A DNA stretch of 64,000 nucleotides from Candidatus Blautia faecipullorum (GCA_019115125.1 DXEG01000051.1:1-64000); one strand, 5' to 3'; shown: positions 24,895 through 33,965, counted from the stretch's first letter. Numbers and translations: made by a program. The notes: generated by a model not told the origin, from the sequence alone.

Positions 24895-26028
24895 ATGAAA
24901 ATGAAAAAGAAAATTTCGGTGGTCATTCCCACCTACAATGAGGAAGCCAATGTGGTTCCTCTCGCAAAGGCCATTGTGGAGGTCATGGAGAGAGAGCTTA
25001 GTCATTACGACTATGAGATCCTGTTTATCGACAACCACTCCAGGGACAATACCCAGGCTCTTCTGCGGGGACTCTGCGGTGAAAACAAAAAGATCAAGGC
25101 TATATTCAACGCCCGAAATTTCGGACAGGCCCGCTCTCCGGTGTACGGCATGAAGCAGGCCTACGGAGATTGTGTGGTGCGTATGTGCGCGGATTTTCAG
25201 GACCCGGTAGAGATGATCCCGGTTTTTGTAAAGGAATGGGAGCAGGGACATAAGATTGTGATCGGGGTAAAAAACGCCAGCCAGGAGCGCAAAAGGATGT
25301 ACTGGCTCCGGGGCGTCTATTACAAAATGATCCGAAAGATTACGGATATCGATCATATCGAGCAGTTTACCGGATTTGGCCTATATGACAAAAAATTTGT
25401 CGATGTGGTCAGGGACCTCCACGATCCCATGCCTTATCTGCGGGGGATCATTGCGGAGCTGGGCTTCGACTATAAGGCGGTGCCTTATACCCAGCCAAAA
25501 CGGAGAGCGGGAAAAAGCAAAAACAATTTTTACAGTCTTTATGATTATGCCATGATCGGAATTACCTCCTACTCTAAGGTAGTGATGCGTCTTGCCACCT
25601 TTGCGGGCTTTATCATCGGCGGCCTGAGCTTCCTGGCAGCGATTGTGTATCTGGTGCTGAAGCTGATGTACTGGGACCGTTTTTCCGCAGGCGTGGCGCC
25701 CATGGTCATCGGCGTATTCTTCCTGGGTGCTCTGCAGTTGTTTTTTATCGGTTTTCTGGGAGAATATGTGCTGAGCATTAATACCAGGGTGCTGGACCGC
25801 CCTCTTGTAGTGGAGGAGGAACGGCTGAATTTTGATGAGAATGAGGAAAACAGCCCGGTAAAAATAACCGGAGAGTCCAGAAGCGCAGACGGGACAGGAT
25901 CGATCACGCCGGAGACCCTGGCGGCCGTGGGGATGCTGCTGCAGCAGTATTCCGCCGCTGCCCGCAGCGCCAAGGAAAGTGATATGGAAGATCCGGCTGA
26001 TAAGCCGGGGGAGCAGACAGGAGTATGA
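24895..26028 (+). CDS. Glycosyltransferase family 2 with two C-terminal helices (GtrB/DPM1-like)
   Basis: A 377-aa GT2 enzyme. The catalytic GT-A domain starts VVIPTYNEEANV, has the nucleotide-sugar acidic motif CADFQDP, and ends near 235. Two transmembrane segments (about 237-258 and 270-295) follow, as in polyprenyl-phosphate glycosyltransferases such as GtrB/ArnC. Such proteins make a lipid-phosphate sugar that an integral GT-C enzyme uses outside. The next gene encodes exactly such a polytopic protein and overlaps by four bases (ATGA). The last ~75 residues are a polar, low-complexity tail without a match in the family. Confidence 0.85.
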   Translation: MKMKKKISVVIPTYNEEANVVPLAKAIVEVMERELSHYDYEILFIDNHSRDNTQALLRGLCGENKKIKAIFNARNFGQARSPVYGMKQAYGDCVVRMCADFQDPVEMIPVFVKEWEQGHKIVIGVKNASQERKRMYWLRGVYYKMIRKITDIDHIEQFTGFGLYDKKFVDVVRDLHDPMPYLRGIIAELGFDYKAVPYTQPKRRAGKSKNNFYSLYDYAMIGITSYSKVVMRLATFAGFIIGGLSFLAAIVYLVLKLMYWDRFSAGVAPMVIGVFFLGALQLFFIGFLGEYVLSINTRVLDRPLVVEEERLNFDENEENSPVKITGESRSADGTGSITPETLAAVGMLLQQYSAAARSAKESDMEDPADKPGEQTGV

Positions 26029-27884
26029 AAATGAATAAAAAAGCAGTGACAAAATCACCCGGATTTTTCGCCGGGCTACGGACAGAATGGAAAAGTATGC
26101 GGTTTTTCTGCGGAAGCGAGCTGTGCCGCCTGGACTGGATCCTTTCCTTTTTGATCCTGGCTTTTCTGTTTGTGGCCTGCGCTCATTCGGACGTCAAGCT
26201 GACGGGAAACCGTTCTTTTCTGATGTACGGACATTTTACAGACTTTTACCAGGCCAGCTATGAGCAGTCGGGAGGCTATTGGGCCAATTATCTGCCCAGT
26301 ACTTTTCTGGCGTATGCCATCTGGAATCTGCCCCTGTATCTGACAGGGCATGTGCCGGAGGAGATTCTGACCAACAGCTTTGTGAATACAATGTGGTACA
26401 AGCTGCTTCCTGTGATCCTGTATTTTGTCACAGCCCAGCTCATGTACAAAATCGGAAAAGAGATGGGCTTTGGCGAGAAAAAAGCCCTGCTGTGCAAGTT
26501 TGCTTTCCTGATTTTTCCTATGGGGGTGTTCAGCCAGTTTATTTTCAGCCAGTATGATATTTTTACTGTATTCTTTATTGTTCTGGGCTTCTGGCTTTAT
26601 CTCAGGGGAAAGCTCTGGAAAACAGCTCTGATGTTCGGTATCGCGGCTACGTTCAAATATCACGCCATTCTTTATTTTCTGGCGCTGATTCTTTTAAAAG
26701 AGAAGAAGATCAGGAATCTGATCAAATATACGGCAGTGATGTCTCTTCCTCTCCTGGTGGAAATTGTGCCGAATCTGGGTTCAGAGGCATTCAGGAGGAA
26801 CGTATTCGGCTTTGGGGCTCTTGAGTATGTACAAAAGTCCTTCTCCGTAGGATTTTTCAGCGGGATCAATCTGATGGCGGCGGCGGCGGCCTTTGTTCTG
26901 GTATGGGCTTACCAGAAGAAAACACAGGATCAGGAGTCTCTTAGTTCCTGGGCGGTGTTCTTCTGTGTGGCAGTGAGCTTTTCCATTTTCGGGTTTTCCA
27001 CCTGGAATCCCCAGTGGATCCTTCTGATGGCGCCTTTCCTGGTTCTGAACATCTTTATCAGTGAAAACGGAAATCTGATGCTGATGATCACCAATATTTT
27101 TATGCTTGCCATGTATATTTTCAGCAGTCAGAGTATGGTGGACGAGAGGGTTCTGAACGGCGGTATCCTGAAATATGTATTGAAAGACCGCAGCTTTGCC
27201 GTCCGTATGTGGGATCTTTACGGTTTCCACGACCAGGAGCTCCTGTGTACCGCTATGTGGATCGTTCTGGTTCTCTATGTGGTATTTGGACATCCGCGCT
27301 ATCACAGCAGAAAGGGAGCTTCCATCGCCAAAGGACTGATCTGGCAGATGAGGGCGGCGTTTCTGTTTGGCACGGCGGCCTTTATGGTTCCGGCTCTTGT
27401 ATGCGCGGCGGGAGTTCTTCAGGGAAAAGTGATCTTCTTTGACAACAGCCGGCAGAATATGGAAATGGAAAATATTGCGGCGCTGGAAAAGGACAAACCT
27501 ATTGTTCAGGAATTTACAGCGGACGGGGATACTCTGTCGGATATTAAGATCCGCGTATGGGCGGAGACAGGCTCCTCGGACAGCCTGCACAGCCTGAAAG
27601 TGACGCTCCGGGAAAAGGATTCCGGGGAAGTGATCTATGAGAGCCAGGGAGATACCTACGGGCTGAAAGAAAATACGGCGCTGTATTCCTTCCTGAAACA
27701 TCCGGTAGATGTGGAAAATGGAAAGGTTTATGAGCTGGAGATCGCCAGCGACGCTCCTGAAGGCAGCGGTCTGGGCCTTTACTGTGTGACGGCCTCAGGT
27801 GAAACGGAGCTTCTTACCAGTCCCCGGGGGGATGAAGCATCCAAAGAGAGCAGTCTCCAGATGTGTGTAACAGGAATTCAGTAG
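26025..27884 (+). CDS. Polytopic GT-C-like glycosyltransferase candidate
   Basis: A 619-aa membrane protein with about ten to eleven predicted helices between residues 30 and 475, followed by a ~140-residue soluble beta-rich domain probably outside the cell. A first external loop after helix 1 (HSDVKLTGNRSFLMYGHFTD) contains an Asp in the place of GT-C catalytic acids, and later loops read TFKYHAILYFLALILLKEKK and WNPQWILL. The fold and coupling to a GtrB-like enzyme suggest it transfers a polyprenyl-phosphate sugar to the exported glycan. Specific family unconfirmed. It is the last gene of the operon; a stem-loop follows at 27936. Confidence 0.6.
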   Translation: MKMNKKAVTKSPGFFAGLRTEWKSMRFFCGSELCRLDWILSFLILAFLFVACAHSDVKLTGNRSFLMYGHFTDFYQASYEQSGGYWANYLPSTFLAYAIWNLPLYLTGHVPEEILTNSFVNTMWYKLLPVILYFVTAQLMYKIGKEMGFGEKKALLCKFAFLIFPMGVFSQFIFSQYDIFTVFFIVLGFWLYLRGKLWKTALMFGIAATFKYHAILYFLALILLKEKKIRNLIKYTAVMSLPLLVEIVPNLGSEAFRRNVFGFGALEYVQKSFSVGFFSGINLMAAAAAFVLVWAYQKKTQDQESLSSWAVFFCVAVSFSIFGFSTWNPQWILLMAPFLVLNIFISENGNLMLMITNIFMLAMYIFSSQSMVDERVLNGGILKYVLKDRSFAVRMWDLYGFHDQELLCTAMWIVLVLYVVFGHPRYHSRKGASIAKGLIWQMRAAFLFGTAAFMVPALVCAAGVLQGKVIFFDNSRQNMEMENIAALEKDKPIVQEFTADGDTLSDIKIRVWAETGSSDSLHSLKVTLREKDSGEVIYESQGDTYGLKENTALYSFLKHPVDVENGKVYELEIASDAPEGSGLGLYCVTASGETELLTSPRGDEASKESSLQMCVTGIQ

Positions 27885-27935
27885 CGTACAGCGAACAGCT
27901 TTGCTGCGGGCCGCGCCGTATGGCGGGGAGTCGGA

Positions 27936-27958
27936 GAGGGGAAAGGAGCTTTCCCCTC
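27936..27958 (+). terminator. Stem-loop at the end of the polysaccharide operon
   Basis: GAGGGGAAAG (27936-27945) pairs perfectly with CTTTCCCCTC (27949-27958) across a 3-nt loop. No poly-T tail follows, so it may act weakly or in both directions with the convergent gene that ends at 28020. Confidence 0.5.
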
Positions 27959-28019
27959 CCCGATTGTCATTAAAAGCATCAGGGGCAGAGATGTCCGCGT
28001 TTCTGGGTTAAATGGAAAT

Positions 28020-29075
28020 TTACAAGTCAAATTCCTCAAAGAGCTTCTGCTGAAAAGCCTCATCGGAGGCGGATTTTACGATATCGTCTATCCTGCCTGA
28101 CTGTGAAAGCTTCAGGATAAGAGTGTTCATTTGTTTTTGGTTTTCCGCGATGCCTTTCGCTTTTCCCTCGGCGATACCTTCTGCTCGTCCTTCTGCTCGT
28201 CCTTCTGCTCGTCCTTCTGCTTTTCCTTCCGCGATGCCTTTCGCTTTTCCTTCGGCAATGCCTTTCGCTTTTCCCTCGGCTAATCCTTTTGCGATGCCTC
28301 TCTCGAATCCCCTTGCCATGACAACCTCCTCCATGGCCTCCATCTTTTCTTTTATCACATCTGCCATCAGCTCTTCCAATGCTTCGCACATACCCTTCAC
28401 CTCCTCGAAACAGGCTTTGTTTGCGTTTATAATTATATTCATTACAGAGCGGTAGAGTGGGTTTTTCAGATTGCTTCTGTACTCCCCCAATAATTTCTTT
28501 GCCGTATCCTGGTTCTTTAGCTGATCGGTCAGGCTGCTCAGCCAAAGGTTTTTATCCGGGGATAATTCTCCGATAATAAGGAGCTGTATGGGGATCAGAT
28601 CCCCGTTTATGTAATAGATCCCCTCGTCCGCCTGTTCTATGGAATAATTCCTGACATGCTTTAGATGCTCCGACAGTCTCCGGGGATATCTGTGGCAGAC
28701 CAGAGTGATCGTCAGCTCTTCAACGGGAATGCTGTCCATGCTTACAGCGTCCGCCTTATAAAAGCAGGCGTAGCCGTATACTTTATAAAAATCGTCGATG
28801 CTCAGATAATCGCCGGGCCCCTTGTATTCCACAAGATTATATTTGCGGAAAATCTTCCCGATATTTTTATGAACCGGAACGGATGCTTCCTTTTTTATGA
28901 TGATCACGTCAATCTCCATGGGTCTGGTGGCAAGCTGGTGCTCATTTTCAAATACAAGATTCCCGGAATCGTCTTTTAATTCAATCTGCATATCGGCGTA
29001 AAATGCCGGATGCCACTGGAAAAGATTCTTTTGTCCTGAGCGCTTCCCGGCGGCAGTGCGTGATTTTTTGTTCAT
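28020..29075 (-). CDS. Rpn-family recombination-promoting nuclease / PD-(D/E)XK putative transposase
   Basis: A 351-aa protein of the Rpn/YhgA family: PD-(D/E)XK-type nucleases often annotated as transposases, here with no element around it. The nuclease core is seen as EIDVIIIKK (Asp) and YNLVEYKGPGDYLSIDDFYK, whose VEYKGP supplies the E-x-K. The C-terminal part (about 255-325) is a run of (E/A)-G-K-A-x-G-I-A and AEGRAEGR repeats, encoded by 12-nt tandem DNA repeats and typical of hypervariable tails in this family. The start at 29075 (ATG, MNKKS) follows GGGAGGT on the minus strand. The gene is monocistronic and divergent from hpf. Confidence 0.82.
   Translation of the reverse strand: MNKKSRTAAGKRSGQKNLFQWHPAFYADMQIELKDDSGNLVFENEHQLATRPMEIDVIIIKKEASVPVHKNIGKIFRKYNLVEYKGPGDYLSIDDFYKVYGYACFYKADAVSMDSIPVEELTITLVCHRYPRRLSEHLKHVRNYSIEQADEGIYYINGDLIPIQLLIIGELSPDKNLWLSSLTDQLKNQDTAKKLLGEYRSNLKNPLYRSVMNIIINANKACFEEVKGMCEALEELMADVIKEKMEAMEEVVMARGFERGIAKGLAEGKAKGIAEGKAKGIAEGKAEGRAEGRAEGRAEGIAEGKAKGIAENQKQMNTLILKLSQSGRIDDIVKSASDEAFQQKLFEEFDL
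28147..28296 (-). repeat. 12/24-nt tandem repeats in the Rpn gene
   Basis: Imperfect 12-nt units (plus strand cttctgctcgtc, three exact copies plus a partial one at 28178-28221, then diverged units) encode alternating AEGR/AEGK/KGIA blocks. The unit length keeps frame, so copy-number change would lengthen or shorten the protein tail without truncating it. Confidence 0.8.
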
Positions 29076-29235
29076 ATAAAACCTCCCAGGGTATATCCTA
29101 TCAGTCGTTGCATTTCGCCGCGGACATGCAGGAATACCTGAGAAGGTACAGAATTTCAAGAAAGGGCAGGCATAGCGCCTGTAGAATGAAATGCCTCAGA
29201 AATGATCAGAACAAATAGAATACATATTTTCTTTT

Positions 29236-29264
29236 ATATTATCACTGCCGTACAGAAGCCGCAA
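29236..29264 (-). promoter_or_regulatory. Possible promoter of the Rpn gene
   Basis: On the minus strand TTGCGG (29264-29259) and TAATAT (29241-29236) are 17 bp apart, giving a leader of about 155 nt. Otherwise the gap from 29076 to 29404 shows nothing recognisable. Confidence 0.35.
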
Positions 29265-29404
29265 GAGCGAAAAATGGCATGTTTTGTCGAATTATAAAGA
29301 AATATCTGAGGGCTTTTTGTACTGGACGAAAATGCCGGGAGTGGATCAATAGTACTCGCAAGCAATCTATATATCTGAAAAATACATAAAAAAACGGTAA
29401 AGTG

Positions 29405-29434
29405 TTGTTAAAATTCACGGGCATGTGATATAAT
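29405..29434 (+). promoter_or_regulatory. hpf promoter
   Basis: TTGTTA (29405-29410), 18-bp spacer, TATAAT (29429-29434) with extended -10 TG at 29426-29427. The leader contains a perfect 12-bp palindrome GCGGCCGGCCGC (29470-29481). Confidence 0.65.
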
Positions 29435-29528
29435 GAACTTATAAGCAGCAGACCAATAGAGAACAGACGGCGGCCGGCCGCTTATAAATTCAGTTAGACC
29501 CAAAATAAACAGCAAAGGGGATGGAAGT

Positions 29529-30056
29529 ATGAAATTTATTATTAGCGGGAAAAACATCACAGTTTCTGAAGGACTCAGAACAGCAGTTGAAGACAAGCTT
29601 GGAAAGCTGGAACGTTATTTCACTCCTGACACCGAAGTTGTAGTAACTTTAAGTGTGGAAAAAGAAAGACAGAAGATCGAGGTCACGATTCCCATGAAGG
29701 GAAGTATTATTCGTTCTGAGCAGGTCAGCAATGACATGTATGTGTCCATCGACCTGGTAGAAGAGGTTATAGAGCGTCAGCTTCGGAAATACAAGAATAA
29801 GATTGTGGACAAGAAGCAGTCCCACGGAAATTTCCAGAAGGAATATCTGGACAAGGAATACGACGAGGATGAAGAGGTAAAGATCATCCGCACAAAGAAA
29901 TTTGACATTAAGCCCATGTATCCGGAAGACGCCTGTGTGCAGATGGAGCTTCTGGGCCATAATTTCTTCGTATTCTGCAACGCCGAGACAGACCAGGTCA
30001 ATGTTGTGTATAAGCGCAAGGGAAATACCTACGGGCTGATTGAGCCGGAAGTATAA
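29529..30056 (+). CDS. hpf: Ribosome hibernation promoting factor, long form
   Basis: A 175-aa long HPF that dimerises 70S ribosomes into inactive 100S particles in stationary phase. The N-terminal RaiA/YfiA domain (1-100, FIISGKNITVSEGLRTAVEDKLGKLERYF) binds in the 30S decoding channel. A linker (about 100-118) leads to the C-terminal dimerisation domain (about 118-175: IIRTKKFDIKPMYPEDACVQMELLGHNFFVF). Length and layout match Firmicutes HPF. The ATG at 29529 follows AAAGGGGATGG. The gene is monocistronic, between its own promoter and an intrinsic terminator at 30160. Confidence 0.95.
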   Translation: MKFIISGKNITVSEGLRTAVEDKLGKLERYFTPDTEVVVTLSVEKERQKIEVTIPMKGSIIRSEQVSNDMYVSIDLVEEVIERQLRKYKNKIVDKKQSHGNFQKEYLDKEYDEDEEVKIIRTKKFDIKPMYPEDACVQMELLGHNFFVFCNAETDQVNVVYKRKGNTYGLIEPEV

Positions 30057-30159
30057 TTCCGGGACGGGAAGACACGGATTTGTGATGTCCGAAGCCGCTC
30101 ATTTTCCAGCGGCATACAGATTCTGAAATATTATCTCAAATTTCACATCAGCTCAGCCG

Positions 30160-30200
30160 CAGGCCTCATCTCTCATTCTGAGAATGGGGCCTGATTTTTT
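30160..30200 (+). terminator. Intrinsic terminator after hpf
   Basis: CAGGCC (30160-30165) pairs with GGCCTG (30188-30193) with further inner pairing, followed by TTTTTT at 30195-30200, 104 bases after the hpf stop. Confidence 0.75.
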
Positions 30201-30362
30201 GGTGTTATAGGAAAACACTCCATATTGTACTAAACTCAAATGGCATTCCTATGATATAAAACGCTCCCCTGTCCTCTCAATCTGTAATTGTGCGATATTC
30301 ACAAAAAATCCCTTTGAAATTCTTGAAAAATCACGAATCGTAAATTCTGGCAAGAAAAAATC

Positions 30363-30391
30363 TTGCTATTTTTCTGTGGATGTGCTATGTT
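30363..30391 (+). promoter_or_regulatory. Promoter of the sugar ABC importer operon
   Basis: TTGCTA (30363-30368), 17-bp spacer, TATGTT (30386-30391) with extended TG at 30383-30384. Confidence 0.6.
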
Positions 30392-30404
30392 TAATTCACG
30401 AACC

Positions 30405-30440
30405 GGAAACGTTACCGGATACATTACCGGAAGCGTTTTC
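30405..30440. promoter_or_regulatory. Two LacI-family operator-like sites
   Basis: GGAAACGTTACC (30405-30416) and GGAAGCGTTTTC (30429-30440) are centred on CG like LacI/CcpA-type operators, 24 bp apart centre to centre. They lie on and just after the transcription start, so a repressor bound there would block transcription. The LacI regulator at 33966 is the obvious candidate; CcpA is the alternative. Confidence 0.55.
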
Positions 30441-30480
30441 GAAAAACAAAAAAACACAAAAAGAAAGGAAGGTAAAAGAG

Positions 30481-31845
30481 ATGAAGAAAGCAAAAAAATG
30501 GGCGGCTTTAGGTCTTTCAGCCATGATGGCGGTTTCCGCGGCTGCAGTTCCGGCGTATGCGGGAGAGGATTCCGGAGATGATTTTGACTACAGCTCCATT
30601 ACAGGAAAGGTTTACTGGCTGAACCAGAAACCGGAGGACGGCACGATCCTGGAGGAGGAGCTGATTCCTGCCTTTACTGAAGAAACAGGAATTGAGGCGA
30701 AGGTGGTAACTGCCGGAGCCAATACATATGAGAATATGCTCCGCTCTGAGATTGCCAAGGATGAGCCCCCTACACTGTTCCAGATCGGAAGCAAGGTAGC
30801 GCTTGAGCGCTGGAAACCCTATGCGCTGGATCTGACGGATACAGACTGGTATGACAGCCTGACGGACAAGAGCCTTGCCATCGCTGACGACGACGGAGTA
30901 TTTTCCATTCCCTATACAGTAGAAGGATACGGAATCATCGCAAACAAGAGAATCATTGAAGAATACTGCGAGACAGACGGCGCGGTAATTGAGTCTGTAG
31001 AGGACATCAACAATTTTGATACCCTGAAGGCTGTTGCGGAGGATATGCAGGCCAAGGCGGATGATCTTGGAATCCTGGGAGCCTTTGCTTCCACATCTTT
31101 CTCACCTGGAGAGGAGTGGAGATGGACGAACCATTTATTCAACATGCCGCTGTACTATGAGTACAAGGATATGGGAGTAGACGATTCTGATACGCTGTCC
31201 GGAACCTACATGGACAATTTCAAACAGATCTTTGATCTGTACATCAACAATTCCTGCACAGAGCCGGCAATGCTTTCCAGCATGACGACAGAAAACGCAA
31301 TGGCTGAGTTCGCTCTGGAAGAGGTTGCTTTCGTACAGAACGGAAACTGGGCATGGACCACTATCGCAGAGAACAATGAAGATTTCTCCGCGGACGATAT
31401 CTGCTTCCTTCCGATCTATATCGGTGTAGAAGGCGAGGAGAACCAGGGCATCTGCATCGGCTCTGAGGCAAACCTTGGCATCAACAACCAGGTTTCTGAG
31501 GAAGACCAGGAAGCTACTCTGGCATTTATCCACTGGCTGTTCAACAGCGAGACAGGAAAAGATATGTGCATCAACAAGCTTGGCTGGATCTCTCCGTATG
31601 ATACCTTCGGCGAGGACGAGGTTCCGAGCAATCCGCTGGCAGCAGAGGTTATGGAATGGTCTAATTCCGGCAAGGAAACAGTATCCTGGGCATTCAACAC
31701 TATCCCGAACCAGACATACAAAGACGCGTTTGGCTCCGCTCTTCTGGAATACGCGCAGGGAACCGGCGAATGGGAGCCTGTAGTGGAAGCGGCTATCGAC
31801 AACTGGTCTGTGGAAAAAGGAAACATCCAGGAAGAAGCTGAATAA
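30481..31845 (+). CDS. Carbohydrate ABC transporter substrate-binding protein
   Basis: A 454-aa extracellular solute-binding protein (family 1, MalE-like) for sugar uptake. A classical signal peptide (KKAKKWAALGLSAMMAVSAA) ends at a signal-peptidase-I-type AYA-G site near residue 28. There is no lipobox cysteine, which is unusual for a Gram-positive binding protein that must stay near the membrane. The mature protein has the bilobal pattern, beginning SSITGKVYWLNQKPEDG, with aromatic residues suited to sugar stacking. The ATG at 30481 is preceded by AAGGAAGG. It is followed by two permease genes; no ATPase is present, so a shared MsmK/MsmX-type ATPase is expected elsewhere. Confidence 0.9.
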   Translation: MKKAKKWAALGLSAMMAVSAAAVPAYAGEDSGDDFDYSSITGKVYWLNQKPEDGTILEEELIPAFTEETGIEAKVVTAGANTYENMLRSEIAKDEPPTLFQIGSKVALERWKPYALDLTDTDWYDSLTDKSLAIADDDGVFSIPYTVEGYGIIANKRIIEEYCETDGAVIESVEDINNFDTLKAVAEDMQAKADDLGILGAFASTSFSPGEEWRWTNHLFNMPLYYEYKDMGVDDSDTLSGTYMDNFKQIFDLYINNSCTEPAMLSSMTTENAMAEFALEEVAFVQNGNWAWTTIAENNEDFSADDICFLPIYIGVEGEENQGICIGSEANLGINNQVSEEDQEATLAFIHWLFNSETGKDMCINKLGWISPYDTFGEDEVPSNPLAAEVMEWSNSGKETVSWAFNTIPNQTYKDAFGSALLEYAQGTGEWEPVVEAAIDNWSVEKGNIQEEAE

Positions 31846-31888
31846 CCTGATTTCTCAGAGAAAAAGGTTATAAGAGGGAGGAAAACAA

Positions 31889-32734
31889 ATGAACAATAAA
31901 TCCATGAAAAGATATTTTCCAATCTTTGCCCTTCCTACCTTAATCGCGTTTATCGTTGGATTCGTCGTTCCGTTCATCCTGGGCGTGTATCTGTCATTCT
32001 GCAAGTTCACGACGGTAACGGACGCACAGTGGATTGGATTTTCTAACTATACTAAGATTTTTTCTGATGGTGATTTTCTTCACGCGCTTGGCTTTACGGT
32101 TCTGTTCACCATAGTGTCGGTAATCACGATCAATGTTCTGGCTTTTGTGATCGCTCTGGCGCTTACAAGAGGAATTAAGGGAACAAATATTTTCCGTACG
32201 GTATTTTTTATGCCGAACCTGATCGGTGGAATTATCCTTGGATATATCTGGCAGCTTATTATCAACGGCGTGCTGGGATATTTCGGTAAGACCATCACCT
32301 TCAGCGCCAGCTACGGTTTCTGGGGAATGATCATTCTGATGAACTGGCAGAGCATCGGATATATGATGATCATTTATGTGGCGGGTCTCCAGAATATTCC
32401 TGGAGAACTGATCGAGGCCGCGCAGATTGACGGAGCTTCAAAATGGGCTACACTCTTTAAGGTAAAAATACCTATGATGATGTCGTCCATTACCATCTGT
32501 ACCTTCCTGACACTGACGAACTCCTTTAAGATGTTTGACCAGAACCTTGCCCTTACTGCCGGGGCACCCTCCAATAAAACGCAGATGCTGGCGCTGAACA
32601 TCTACAAGACATTCTATGACAGGCCCGGTACAGAAGGCGTCGGTCAGGCGAAGGCGGTAATCTTCTTCCTGATCGTGGCGGCTATCGCTCTGGTACAGCT
32701 CAGGGCTACGAAGAGTAAGGAGGTGCAGCAGTAA
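31889..32734 (+). CDS. Sugar ABC transporter permease, MalF-like
   Basis: A 281-aa inner-membrane permease with six predicted helices (first at about 12-35). The binding-protein-dependent transport signature (EAA loop) reads PGELIEAAQIDGASKWATLFKVKIPMM near 168-194. It forms a heterodimer with the next gene product, whose start overlaps its stop by one base. GGGAGG precedes the ATG. It receives sugar from the upstream binding protein. Confidence 0.92.
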   Translation: MNNKSMKRYFPIFALPTLIAFIVGFVVPFILGVYLSFCKFTTVTDAQWIGFSNYTKIFSDGDFLHALGFTVLFTIVSVITINVLAFVIALALTRGIKGTNIFRTVFFMPNLIGGIILGYIWQLIINGVLGYFGKTITFSASYGFWGMIILMNWQSIGYMMIIYVAGLQNIPGELIEAAQIDGASKWATLFKVKIPMMMSSITICTFLTLTNSFKMFDQNLALTAGAPSNKTQMLALNIYKTFYDRPGTEGVGQAKAVIFFLIVAAIALVQLRATKSKEVQQ

Positions 32735-33567
32735 TGGTAAAAAGCAAAAAAGGCAATATGGCGCTGACGGTTCTCTTTACTGTGATCAGCCTTCTCTGGA
32801 TCTTTCCGATCCTGGAGGTGGTGCTGAACTCCTTTAAAAAGAAAGCGTATATCAGCAGGGATCCATTTGCGCTTCCTACTGACAAGATGTTCGAGGGACT
32901 GAAAAACTATGTCAATGGAATTGAGAAAACAGACTTCTTCCGGGCGTTTGGACTGAGCGTCCTGGTAACAGTGCTGTCTGTGGCGGTGCTCCTCCTTTGT
33001 ACCTCCATGTGCGCGTGGTATATTGTCCGGGTAAAGAGCGTGATTTCATCTGTCATGTTTTATGGGTTTGTATTCTCTATGATCGTACCCTTCCAGATGG
33101 TTATGTTCACGCTGTCAAAAATCGCGAACATGCTGAAGCTGACCACACCTCTGGGCCTGGTGCTTGTATATCTGGGATTCGGAGCGGGACTCTGCGTGTT
33201 CATGTTCACCGGATTCGTGCAGTCCATACCTCTGGAAATCGAAGAGTCGGCCATGATTGACGGATGTAATCCCATTCAGGCGTATTTCCAGATCGTGCTT
33301 CCTATCATGAAGCCGACCTGCATCACAGTGGCGATCCTGGAAGCTATGTGGATCTGGAACGACTACCTGCTTCCTCTGCTGGTACTGGACAGCGATTATC
33401 AGACAATTCCCATCGCCATTCAGTATCTGAAGGGCGGACATGGATCCGTGGATATGGGAGCGATGATGGCTACACTGGTGCTTTCCATTATTCCGATTGT
33501 TATATTCTATATGATATGTCAGAAGTATATTATTGAAGGCGTTGTTGCAGGCGCCGTGAAAGGCTGA
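32734..33567 (+). CDS. Sugar ABC transporter permease, MalG-like
   Basis: A 277-aa permease with six predicted helices. The EAA loop is PLEIEESAMIDGCNPIQAYFQIVLPIM (about 165-191). It starts on the last base of the MalF-like gene (TAATG), with AGGAGG just upstream, indicating coupled translation. The product of this pair probably takes up a short oligosaccharide given the downstream GH13 enzyme, but the sugar cannot be told from the sequence. Confidence 0.92.
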   Translation: MVKSKKGNMALTVLFTVISLLWIFPILEVVLNSFKKKAYISRDPFALPTDKMFEGLKNYVNGIEKTDFFRAFGLSVLVTVLSVAVLLLCTSMCAWYIVRVKSVISSVMFYGFVFSMIVPFQMVMFTLSKIANMLKLTTPLGLVLVYLGFGAGLCVFMFTGFVQSIPLEIEESAMIDGCNPIQAYFQIVLPIMKPTCITVAILEAMWIWNDYLLPLLVLDSDYQTIPIAIQYLKGGHGSVDMGAMMATLVLSIIPIVIFYMICQKYIIEGVVAGAVKG

Positions 33568-33686
33568 TCCTTCCCTTTTTTACATAACCGGACTGGCAGG
33601 GAGCGGACAGGAGCCGGGATACAGCCGCCGGGGGCGGCGGCATATTCCTGGCAGCCGTCCTTCCCTGCGGAGCCGGAAATGAAATG

Positions 33687-33850
33687 GTAACAGTTCAGCC
33701 ATACAGTGGTCGGAAAGCATAAAACATGCTTGCATGTTTTTGCGAGCGGACATCTGTATGAGCTGAGCGCCCGTTTATGAGTAAAACAGTGGCATCAGCC
33801 ACAGTAAGCACGCAGTGCGGTTTTACGAATGGCGCGGGCTGAACTGTTAC
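33687..33850. repeat. 164-nt structured intergenic element with 14-bp perfect inverted termini
   Basis: GTAACAGTTCAGCC (33687-33700) and GGCTGAACTGTTAC (33837-33850) bound nested pairings: CATACAG/CTGTATG (33701-33707 with 33754-33760) enclosing AAACATGC/GCATGTTT (33722-33729 with 33732-33739), then a second domain GTAAAAC/GTTTTAC enclosing a GTGGC/GCCAC hairpin. The layout is a multi-branched fold. It lies between the importer genes and lacI. It may be a MITE/REP-like mobile repeat or a structured RNA (inference). Confidence 0.7.
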
Positions 33851-33879
33851 ATGAAATGTATGGCTGGGAGCCCTAATTG

Positions 33880-33908
33880 TTGCTTTTTTATCTTGTAATT
33901 GATAAAAT
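33880..33908 (+). promoter_or_regulatory. lacI promoter
   Basis: TTGCTT (33880-33885), 17-bp spacer, TAAAAT (33903-33908) with an extended -10 TG at 33900-33901. Confidence 0.6.
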
Positions 33909-33965
33909 ATGGTTGGAATAGTGAAAATGTGTAAACAGTAGAAAATACAGACAGGAATGAAGCAT

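Noticed and set aside
28020-29075. Rpn/transposase-like gene as part of an insertion sequence
   Set aside because: No terminal inverted repeats or target duplications around it; Rpn proteins usually occur as stand-alone genes.
29470-29481. Perfect 12-bp palindrome GCGGCCGGCCGC in the hpf leader
   Set aside because: G+C-only palindromes of this length can arise by chance; no second copy or clear role was seen.
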